The position numbers and the translations under genes are program-made. From an uncultured Oscillospiraceae bacterium (lineage in GTDB: Bacteria; Bacillota; Clostridia; Oscillospirales; Acutalibacteraceae): a DNA stretch of 15,006 nt. Shown one piece after another: positions 6,566-12,798 of this stretch (within the stretch, counting starts at the first letter, position 1; the number at the start of each line of letters is the position of its first letter). The DNA lies in NCBI GenBank assembly GCA_900553255.1, contig USCI01000060.1, positions 1-15,006 of the forward strand, given 5' to 3'. Under the pieces are notes generated by a model. It saw nothing but the letters and a program-made list of their open reading frames with translations, did not search any database and was not told the DNA's origin.

Positions 6566-6946
6566 TCAGCTCGTATAGTCCTCGAGCAGACGTGCCAGCT
6601 CCACCTCATCGGCGACGTTGATGCCGGATTCAATGCGCTGCTGTTCCTCCGGGGGCAGGGTGGACACATACACGTCGAATACCTCGTGGGGAGAAGGCGA
6701 ACCCGCCAGGAATACCGCCAGCTTGCCTTCCCACTCGCCGATGCGGTAGGCCGCCGCGGAGACGGAGGAGACAGCGGGAGCGGAGTCATCCGCCGATACC
6801 GCCGGAGGAATGGAGGAGGATTCCGGCGGGCCCGGCGGCTCACGCCGGACGGCGGCCAGCGCCGCCAGCGGCAGGCTGACGGCCAGCGCGGTGCCGCACA
6901 GCAAAAGCGGCAGCCGGTAACGGTAAAGCCAGTCTTTCATAGGCAT
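6566..6946 (-). CDS. BofC C-terminal domain-like membrane-anchored protein
   Basis: A 126-residue protein with a short basic N-terminus, one membrane segment (about residues 10-30, LPLLLCGTALAVSLPLAALA), a Pro/Ser-rich linker, and a C-terminal domain beginning YRIGEWEGKLAVFL and ending ARLLEDYTS. That ending (GKlAVF... DVYVSTLP... GI... LLEDYTS) matches my memory of clostridial proteins annotated as BofC C-terminal domain proteins. BofC in Bacillus restrains SpoIVB in signalling from forespore to mother cell. The topology predicts an extracytoplasmic, anchored domain. The start at 6946 is chosen because AAGGTGG lies 7 bases upstream; the ATG at 6985 has no ribosome binding site. Convergence with spoVACD supports a sporulation role, but the assignment rests on pattern memory. 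Confidence 0.65.
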   Translation of the reverse strand: MPMKDWLYRYRLPLLLCGTALAVSLPLAALAAVRREPPGPPESSSIPPAVSADDSAPAVSSVSAAAYRIGEWEGKLAVFLAGSPSPHEVFDVYVSTLPPEEQQRIESGINVADEVELARLLEDYTS

Positions 6947-6962
6947 ACTCAGACCACCTTTG

Positions 6963-7132
6963 CGGTAATTTTGCCGGATGTCCATATTCTTGGCGATTTC
7001 TGGGCAAAATATCCATAACCGGCCGAAAATCCGCTGTAAGCCCGCCGCAGCATCCCGCGGCGTCCGGCCGCCTGCCGGAAAATGTTAAGAAAAAATGACA
7101 AAATGGTTTGGCAGATCTTACAATTTTGATAT
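6963..7132. other. Divergent intergenic region between the BofC-like gene and the PBP
   Basis: It holds GC-rich inverted repeats around 7040-7070 (GCCGC...GCGGC) and an AT-rich part. I find no clear minus-strand sigma-A promoter, which would fit a sporulation sigma factor for the BofC-like gene, though no sigma-G consensus is obvious either. No gene is seen. Confidence 0.3.
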
Positions 7133-7159
7133 TTGACATTTGGGGGCCTGTGCTATAAG
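7133..7159 (+). promoter_or_regulatory. Promoter for the class A PBP
   Basis: A perfect -35 TTGACA (7133-7138) with a 15-bp spacer to an extended -10 TGcTATAAG (7151-7159), or 17 bp to TAAGAT (7156-7161). The expected start near 7165-7168 leaves an untranslated leader of about 215 nt. Confidence 0.65.
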
Positions 7160-7164
7160 ATTGG

Positions 7165-7382
7165 AAAAGCAGAGGCAGGGGCTGCGGTTTGGGCGGGACG
7201 GGAGCGGGCCCGGCCGGACAGGGCGCCCCGCCGGCTGTGGAGGAAAAAACCGGGGAGCGGGAACAGCTGTCTGCTGGAGGACAGGGAAAAGCAGCGCCCC
7301 CTCTTTTCTTCACGCTGCCGGAATTGCATGGTGTCCGGTTCTGCCCATCTTAACCACTCTGGGATAAAGGAGGAATGACAGC
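7165..7382 (+). other. Long GC-rich 5' leader of the PBP mRNA
   Basis: About 215 nt without a convincing gene. It contains GC-rich segments (GGGCCCGGCC region near 7206) and a CTGTC/GACAG hairpin (7267-7284), ending in a near-perfect ribosome binding site AAAGGAGG (7366-7373). No known riboswitch family is recognised. Confidence 0.4.
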
Positions 7383-9686
7383 ATGTTTTCGAAGCTGTCC
7401 GCCAAATGGAAGGCCTTTCGCCGCAAGCGGCCGGTCAAGATCACGCTGAAGGTCCTTTCTGCCATTTTCAAATGCCTGGCGACCATCATACTGGTGGGTA
7501 CCATCACGGTCAGTGTCGTGGGCTGTGTGATGATGGTCTATGTTTTTGCCAACTTCGGGGACGGGAGCGATATTCCGTCGCTTGACGTGCTGATGGAAAA
7601 CGAAACGAGCATCGTCTATGTGATGGATAACGCCACCGGCGAGTTCGTGGAACAGCAGCGCATGGAGGGTACCAACAGCATCTGGAAGGACCTCGAGGAA
7701 ATTCCGCTGGATATGCAGCATGCGATTGTGGCCATTGAGGACGAACGCTTTTACGAGCATTACGGTGTGGACTGGAAGCGCACCATTTCTGCTATGGCCA
7801 ACCTGGTGCTGCATTTCTCGGACGTCGAATACGGCGGGTCCACGATCACACAGCAGCTCGTCCGGCTGGTTACCGATGAAAACGAACACAGCATCCAGCG
7901 GAAAATCACCGAGATTTTCCGCGCCATCGAGCTGGAGCAGGAGGAATATACCAAGGAACAGATTCTCGAGGCCTATCTCAACATCATGCCGATGACCGGC
8001 AATATTGTGGGGGTGGGCGCCGGCGCCAACTACTATTTCGGCAAGGAGGTCGAGGACCTGTCCCTGGCGGAATGCGCCGTGCTCGCGAGCATCACCAACA
8101 ATCCCTCGGTGTACAACCCGTACACCCATCCCGAAAATGTCCGCAGCCGGCAGCGGCTCGTGCTCCGCAAGATGTATGAGCTTGAGTGGATCACCGAGGA
8201 TGAATACAGGCAGGCGCTCGGCGAAGAGCTGCACTTCCAGAGCAGCGTGAAAAATGTCGGCGTCGAGAGCTATTACACCGACCTGCTGGTGGAGGACGTC
8301 ATCGCCGCGCTGCAGGAGCGCTACGGGTACACCTACCGCTATGCGGAAAACATGGTTTACCACGGCGGGCTGCGCATCTATTCGGCGGAGGATCCGGAGC
8401 AGCAGAAGCTGGTGGAGGATATCTTTGCCAATGAGGACAATTTCCCCGCCAAGCTGGAGGGCGACGAGGAAGACCCGCAGGCCGCCATCTATATCATGGA
8501 CTACACCGGGCGCACGGTAGCGACGGTCGGCGCGCGCGGGGAGAAAACCGCCAACCGGGTGCTCAACCGCTCCACCCAGTCGACACGGCAGCCCGGTTCG
8601 GCGATGAAGCCCATCGGGGTGTACGCTCCCGCGATCCAGATGAATATCGCCCACTTCTCCTCGATGGAGCACGACATGTATATCACCCTGCCCAACGGGG
8701 ACCAGTGGCCGGTCAACTACGAGTCGCGTTTGGCGGATAACGGGTATACGCCGCTGGAGATCGCGCTGCAGAAATCGCTCAATACCGTGCCGGTGCGGCT
8801 GCTGCAGGAGATCACCCCGCAGCGCAGCTTCGACTTCCTCACCGGTCCGCTGGGGATGACCTCCCTGGTGACCAGCCTTGATACCGAAAGCGGTGTGCGC
8901 ACCGACATCGACCTGGCGCCGCTGGCGCTCGGCGGTCTGACCAGGGGTGTCTACTGCCGCGATATGGCGGCGGCCTATCAGGTGTTCGGCAACGGCGGCA
9001 TATACAACAAACCCTATACCTTCTACCGGGTGACCGACAGCGAAGGGGAGGAACTGCTGAAGGGCGGTACCCAGCTGACCGTGCAGGCGCTGGACACCGA
9101 TTCGGCCTATGTAATGAACCGGCTGCTGCAGCGGGTCGTGCGCGGGCCGTCCGGTACGGCACACAGCCTGCGCAATTCCTGGTCGGATGACTGGGGTGTG
9201 TTCGCCAAGACCGGTACCACCAGCGACAACAAGGACCTCTACTTCGCGGGCGGCACGCCGTATTATGTCGGTGCGTGCTGGTTCGGCTATGACGATAACC
9301 AGGAGATGATCAGCAGCCAGACCGGCGGAGCCCGCAATCTCTGGAATGCCGCGATGCTGGCCCTGCACCAGAACCTGGAGGCCAAGAACTTCGACGAGTT
9401 CAGGGGCACCACGGTGGAGGCGCCGTACTGCAGCGACACCGGTATGCTGGCCACCTCCAACTGCCCGCATACGGCAACCGGTGTGTACAAGGCGGACAAT
9501 ACGCCCGGCTACTGCACCACCCATCCCGAAAGCACGCCGGAACCGGAACCCGAGCCCGAACCGGAGCCTTCCGAGCCGGAGGACAATCCGTCCTCCGGAG
9601 AGAGCGGCGGCGCGGACAGTTCCGTTCCCTCGGAGCCCTCCACTTCCTCGGACGCTTCCAAACCGGAAGACCCGGATGGGGAATAA
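7383..9686 (+). CDS. Class A penicillin-binding protein (PBP1A family)
   Basis: A 767-residue bifunctional peptidoglycan synthase. A basic cytoplasmic N-terminus is followed by a membrane segment (about residues 25-55). The GT51 glycosyltransferase domain has EDERFYEHYGVD (catalytic Glu119) and GGSTITQQL (151-159), with RKITEIFRAIELE and EAYLN further on. The transpeptidase domain has all three motifs: SAMK (Ser406, Lys409), SLN (465-467) and KTG (609-611). The C-terminus is a low-complexity acidic tail with repeated Pro-Glu and Ser-rich stretches from about residue 715. It polymerises and cross-links cell wall on the outer membrane face. The start follows AAAGGAGG at 9 bases. It appears to be monocistronic. 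Confidence 0.96.
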   Translation: MFSKLSAKWKAFRRKRPVKITLKVLSAIFKCLATIILVGTITVSVVGCVMMVYVFANFGDGSDIPSLDVLMENETSIVYVMDNATGEFVEQQRMEGTNSIWKDLEEIPLDMQHAIVAIEDERFYEHYGVDWKRTISAMANLVLHFSDVEYGGSTITQQLVRLVTDENEHSIQRKITEIFRAIELEQEEYTKEQILEAYLNIMPMTGNIVGVGAGANYYFGKEVEDLSLAECAVLASITNNPSVYNPYTHPENVRSRQRLVLRKMYELEWITEDEYRQALGEELHFQSSVKNVGVESYYTDLLVEDVIAALQERYGYTYRYAENMVYHGGLRIYSAEDPEQQKLVEDIFANEDNFPAKLEGDEEDPQAAIYIMDYTGRTVATVGARGEKTANRVLNRSTQSTRQPGSAMKPIGVYAPAIQMNIAHFSSMEHDMYITLPNGDQWPVNYESRLADNGYTPLEIALQKSLNTVPVRLLQEITPQRSFDFLTGPLGMTSLVTSLDTESGVRTDIDLAPLALGGLTRGVYCRDMAAAYQVFGNGGIYNKPYTFYRVTDSEGEELLKGGTQLTVQALDTDSAYVMNRLLQRVVRGPSGTAHSLRNSWSDDWGVFAKTGTTSDNKDLYFAGGTPYYVGACWFGYDDNQEMISSQTGGARNLWNAAMLALHQNLEAKNFDEFRGTTVEAPYCSDTGMLATSNCPHTATGVYKADNTPGYCTTHPESTPEPEPEPEPEPSEPEDNPSSGESGGADSSVPSEPSTSSDASKPEDPDGE

Positions 9687-9712
9687 TACCCCCTTGTGGG
9701 AATAGTATGAGA

Positions 9713-9743
9713 GGCGCCGCCGGTATTCGATGCCGGCGGCGCC
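9713..9743 (+). terminator. Hairpin after the PBP gene
   Basis: A perfect 11-bp stem GGCGCCGCCGG (9713-9723) and CCGGCGGCGCC (9733-9743), 26 bases after the stop codon, followed by TTGCTGT. The stem is strong but the T-tract is poor. Confidence 0.55.
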
Positions 9744-9762
9744 TTGCTGTCGGCGGGCAGAT

Positions 9763-9774
9763 CTTTCGCGAAAG
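9763..9774. repeat. 12-bp perfect palindrome
   Basis: CTTTCGCGAAAG lies between the two hairpins downstream of the PBP gene. It could be a protein-binding site, but it is far from any recognised promoter. Confidence 0.3.
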
Positions 9775-9784
9775 CACACCCGTC

Positions 9785-9818
9785 AAAGCGGGCGGCCGGG
9801 GATGCGGCCGCCCGCTTT
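9785..9818. terminator. Second strong hairpin between the PBP and pheB
   Basis: A perfect 13-bp stem AAAGCGGGCGGCC (9785-9797) and GGCCGCCCGCTTT (9806-9818) with an 8-base loop. Flanking A and T bases are included in the stem, and GGCATTTTA follows. It probably completes termination of the PBP transcript. Confidence 0.55.
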
Positions 9819-9889
9819 GGCATTTTATCCAGAATCCCGGCGGCGATCCGGGCGTTCGTGGTGGAAACCGGGAAACTGCCGCCTGCCCC

Positions 9890-9918
9890 TTGCATTTTGC
9901 CGGCAGGCATGCTATAGT
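9890..9918 (+). promoter_or_regulatory. Promoter of the pheB-hom-thrB-lysC operon, flanked by an inverted repeat
   Basis: TTGCAT (9890-9895), a 17-bp spacer and an extended -10 TGcTATAGT (9910-9918). A perfect 7-bp inverted repeat, GCCTGCC (9881-9887) and GGCAGGC (9902-9908), brackets the -35 box and reaches into the spacer, a layout typical of repressor sites. The regulator is unknown. The leader is about 35 nt. Confidence 0.6.
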
Positions 9919-9959
9919 GTATTTCACTACGGGACATTCGTTCATGGGTGGTGGACATA

Positions 9960-10451
9960 ATGGAAGAACCGGCCGAGCGGAAACGTCTGCTGCTGGTGGA
10001 TGCCGACGCGCTGCCCGAGGTATATGCGCGGGTGGTGGACGCCAAGCGCTTTCTCGCCACCGGCGAGGCGGCGACGGCGGCCGAGGCCTCACGCCTGGCC
10101 GGCATCTCCCGCAGCGCGTTTTACAAGTATAAGGACGCCGTGTTCCCCTATGATGAAAAGCGGTCCGGACGCATCCTGACGGTGCATATGGTGCTGCGGG
10201 ACCGGCCGGGGGTGCTCTCCGCGGTGCTGTCCGCTTTTGCGGACGCCGGGGCCAACATCCTGACGGTCAACCAGAATATCCCGGCGGGCAATGTCGCTTC
10301 GGTTTCGGTATCGGCGCGCACCGACCGGCTGCAGATGCCGGTGGATGCGTTTATCGGCGTGCTGCGGCAGCTGAACGGCGTACAGCGGATTGCCCGCATT
10401 GCCGGGGAGGATCAGCGGGAAGCTGTCACGCCGGAGACGTCCCCCGAATAA
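9960..10451 (+). CDS. pheB: ACT domain-containing protein, PheB family
   Basis: A 163-residue protein matching the PheB/UPF0735 family: an N-terminal helical, HTH-like segment ending in ISRSAFYKYKDAVFPY (residues 49-64), then an ACT domain (about 73-145) with RPGVLSAVLSAFADAGANILTVNQ. ACT domains bind amino acids. PheB was named for its position in the Bacillus pheB-pheA region and its biochemical role is unsettled. The N-terminus looks able to bind nucleic acid, so an amino-acid-responsive regulator is plausible, but that is inference. ATG at 9960 is preferred (GGTGG at 9947-9951 is 8 bases upstream); GTG at 9948 or 9951 is possible. It is first in an operon with hom, thrB and lysC. Confidence 0.85.
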   Translation: MEEPAERKRLLLVDADALPEVYARVVDAKRFLATGEAATAAEASRLAGISRSAFYKYKDAVFPYDEKRSGRILTVHMVLRDRPGVLSAVLSAFADAGANILTVNQNIPAGNVASVSVSARTDRLQMPVDAFIGVLRQLNGVQRIARIAGEDQREAVTPETSPE

Positions 10452-10473
10452 GTAAGGAATAAGACGGCAGGTG

Positions 10474-10515
10474 CGCGGCCTGCGCGAAAGCTGGAGCGGC
10501 GCCGCCCTGGCCGCG
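10474..10515 (+). other. Structured spacer between pheB and hom
   Basis: The 98-base gap has CGCGGCC (10474-10480) complementary to GGCCGCG (10509-10515), with an inner palindrome GCGGCGCCGC (10496-10505). There is no T-tract and no promoter, so it is best read as a structured intra-operon spacer that could affect hom translation or mRNA stability. Confidence 0.35.
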
Positions 10516-10549
10516 GCGGGAATACCAGCAGGAAAGGAATGGTCATAGC

Positions 10550-11788
10550 ATGATTAATGTGGCGATTTTAGGGCATGGGGTGGTCGGCTCCGGCGTGGCG
10601 GAGGTGCTGCGGCGCAACGCGGCGAGCATTGCCCATAAAGCGGGGCAGGAAATTGCGATCCGCCGGATTCTCGATCTGCGGGAATTCCCTGAGCTGCCGT
10701 ATGCGGACCTGTTTACCAAGAATTTTGACGAGATCCTGCAGGATCCCGAAATCCAGATCGTGGTGGAGACGATGGGCGGGCTGCATCCTGCCTACGATTA
10801 TGTGAAAAGCTGCCTGCTGGCCGGCAAAAGCGTGGTGACTTCCAATAAGGAGCTGGTCGCCGCCAAGGGCGACGAGCTGCTGGCCATCGCTAAGGACAAT
10901 AACCTCAACTTCCTGTTCGAGGCGAGCGTGGGCGGCGGTATCCCGATCCTGCGCCCGATCGACCAGTGCCTCGCGGCCAACGAGGTTTACGAAATCGCCG
11001 GCATCCTCAACGGCACCACCAACTTCATGCTCACCAAAATGGCGGAAGAGGGCATGCCCTTTGCCGACGCGCTCGCGCTCGCGCAGGAGCTCGGCTATGC
11101 CGAACGCGACCCCTCCGCCGACATCGAGGGGCACGACAGCTGCCGCAAAATCTGCATCCTGGCATCGCTGGCATTTGGACGGCATGTATATCCGTCTCAG
11201 GTTTATACGCAAGGTATTTCTGCGATCACCCCGATGGACGTCCGCTATGCGGCGGTGTGGGGCGGCGTAATCAAGCTGATCGGCATCGCCCGCAAGCGGG
11301 AGGACGGCCGGCTGCATGCCCTGGTTGCGCCGATGCTTCTGCCCGGCAGCAGCCTGCTTGCAGACGTCAACGACGTGTTCAACGGCATTATGGTGCGCGG
11401 GGATGCGATCGGCGATGTGGTGTTCTACGGGCGCGGCGCGGGCAAGCTGCCCACCGCGAGCGCGGTGGTCGCCGACGTCATCGACGAGGTCAAGCATCTG
11501 AAAGCACGCAAATACCAGTTCTGGGAGCCGGGCAGCGAGGACTATGTGGTGGATTACCGCGAGGGAGAGACCGCGATGCTTCTGCGGCTGCACTGCGCGG
11601 ATACCGAGGCGGTCTTTGCGCAGGTTCAGCAGCTGTTCGGTGAGGTGCAGCGGCTGCATGCCGACGGGGAGACGGCGCAGGAACTGGCGTTTGTCACCCC
11701 GGTCATGCCGGAAGGGAAGATTGATGAGCAGCTGGCGGCATTGACCGACGCAACGGTGGTCAGCCGCATCCGTGTGGCGGATTTTTGA
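10550..11788 (+). CDS. hom: Homoserine dehydrogenase
   Basis: Reduces aspartate-4-semialdehyde to homoserine with NAD(P)H, the branch step to threonine and methionine. It has 412 residues, typical of the monofunctional type with a C-terminal regulatory domain. The nucleotide-binding motif AILGHGVVGSGV is at residues 4-15, TSNKELVAAKG includes Lys100, and the family signature DIEGHDSCRKICILA at 191-205 holds the catalytic Lys200. ILNGTTNFMLTKM is also diagnostic. The last 70 or so residues form an ACT-like domain, probably for feedback by threonine. The ATG at 10550 follows AAAGGA (10533-10538) at 11 bases. It is second in the operon. Confidence 0.96.
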   Translation: MINVAILGHGVVGSGVAEVLRRNAASIAHKAGQEIAIRRILDLREFPELPYADLFTKNFDEILQDPEIQIVVETMGGLHPAYDYVKSCLLAGKSVVTSNKELVAAKGDELLAIAKDNNLNFLFEASVGGGIPILRPIDQCLAANEVYEIAGILNGTTNFMLTKMAEEGMPFADALALAQELGYAERDPSADIEGHDSCRKICILASLAFGRHVYPSQVYTQGISAITPMDVRYAAVWGGVIKLIGIARKREDGRLHALVAPMLLPGSSLLADVNDVFNGIMVRGDAIGDVVFYGRGAGKLPTASAVVADVIDEVKHLKARKYQFWEPGSEDYVVDYREGETAMLLRLHCADTEAVFAQVQQLFGEVQRLHADGETAQELAFVTPVMPEGKIDEQLAALTDATVVSRIRVADF

Positions 11789-11834
11789 CTTGTGCGGCCG
11801 CCGGCTGCGCGGTGTGCCTGAGGAGTGAAACGGA

Positions 11835-12731
11835 TTGCTGAAAATGACCGTGCCGGCGTCGAGCGCCAACCTGGGAGCGGGGTTTGACTCGCTGGGGCTG
11901 GCGCTGACGCTTTACAACCGGGTGTGGATGGAGGAAGCCGACGGCTGTTTGATCGAGAGCACCGACGGGTTGGCGATTCCCACCGACGAAAGCAACATGA
12001 TCTACCAGACCGCGAAGGGGCTGTATGACCGCTGCGGGCGGCCGTTTCACGGGCTGCATATCCGGCAGGAGAACAACATCCCGATGACCCGGGGGCTGGG
12101 CAGCTCGTCCGCCTGCCTGGTGGCGGGGCTGCTCGGGGCGAATACGCTGCTGGGCTGCCCGCTGTCGGATGAGGATCTGTCGGATCTGGCGGCGGAGCTG
12201 GAAGGGCATCCGGACAATACGGCGCCGGCGCTGCTCGGCGGGCTGGTGACCGCGGTGATGGAGGGCGGCCGGGTGTATACGGTCAGCGTGCCGGTGTCCG
12301 AAAACATCCGCTTTGCGGTGTTTATCCCGGATTTTGAGCTGAAAACCGAGGTCGCCCGTGCGGCGCTGCCGGAGCAGGTATCCCGCGCGGACGCCGTATA
12401 CAACCTCTCCCGCGCGGCGCTGATGACCGCGTCGCTGTGCAAAGGGGATTTTTCCCATCTGCGGGTCGCGGTGCAGGACCGCCTGCATCAGCCGTACCGT
12501 TTCCCGATGATTCCCGGGGCGGAGCAGGTGTTTTATATCGCTTACGGGCTCGGCGCCCATGCGGTCGCGATCAGCGGCGCGGGGCCGTCGATTCTGGCGG
12601 TTATCGACAGCGCCGATACAGCCTTCGCCGACAAGGCGGCTCTCCGGCTGCGTGAGGCGGGGCTTACCGGCTGGCAGGTGCAGCTGTTCGGCTGCGACAG
12701 CCGCGGCGCGACGGTGGAGTTTGTGGGATGA
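11835..12731 (+). CDS. thrB: Homoserine kinase
   Basis: A GHMP-family kinase of 298 residues that phosphorylates homoserine to O-phosphohomoserine with ATP, in the threonine pathway. The N-terminus VPASSANLGAGFDSLGLAL is diagnostic. The ATP-binding loop PMTRGLGSSSAC is at residues 83-94, and the C-terminal glycine-rich motif SGAGPSILAVID is present. The TTG at 11835 is chosen because GAGGAG (11820-11825) lies 9 bases upstream, whereas the ATG at 11844 would be 18 away. It follows hom by 46 bases. No threonine synthase gene follows, so thrC must lie elsewhere. Confidence 0.95.
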   Translation: MLKMTVPASSANLGAGFDSLGLALTLYNRVWMEEADGCLIESTDGLAIPTDESNMIYQTAKGLYDRCGRPFHGLHIRQENNIPMTRGLGSSSACLVAGLLGANTLLGCPLSDEDLSDLAAELEGHPDNTAPALLGGLVTAVMEGGRVYTVSVPVSENIRFAVFIPDFELKTEVARAALPEQVSRADAVYNLSRAALMTASLCKGDFSHLRVAVQDRLHQPYRFPMIPGAEQVFYIAYGLGAHAVAISGAGPSILAVIDSADTAFADKAALRLREAGLTGWQVQLFGCDSRGATVEFVG

Positions 12732-12756
12732 CGGCAGCGCTTCATTTGCGTACTGG

Positions 12757-12770
12757 GCCGCTTCGGCGGC
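12757..12770 (+). other. UUCG-tetraloop hairpin between thrB and lysC
   Basis: GCCGC (12757-12761), TTCG, GCGGC (12766-12770) forms an exceptionally stable C(UUCG)G-capped stem. It is followed by TGAATAAG, not a T-run, and then the lysC ribosome binding site (AAAGGGTGG, 12779-12787). This suggests an mRNA-processing or stability element, not a terminator. Confidence 0.5.
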
Positions 12771-12798
12771 TGAATAAGAAAGGGTGGAAACAAGGTTT

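Noticed and set aside
6947..6985. Longer start for the BofC-like protein
   Set aside because: No ribosome binding site precedes the ATG at 6985, and the real one lies between it and the ATG at 6946.
7133..7382. Small protein genes or a known structured RNA in the PBP leader
   Set aside because: The open frames have no ribosome binding sites and Arg/Gly-rich composition. I could not match the segment to 6S, SRP, RNase P or tmRNA signatures.
7350..9779. 809-codon open frame antisense to the PBP
   Set aside because: The opposite strand encodes a complete class A PBP with all GT51 and transpeptidase motifs. The antisense translation is low-complexity with no ribosome binding site or family match.
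9919..9959. Riboswitch or T-box ahead of the threonine/lysine operon
   Set aside because: The leader is only about 35 nt and lacks a T-box motif or lysine riboswitch core.
11794..11801. GCGGCCGC palindrome between hom and thrB
   Set aside because: An 8-bp GC palindrome is expected by chance in DNA of this composition and it has no further arms or T-run.
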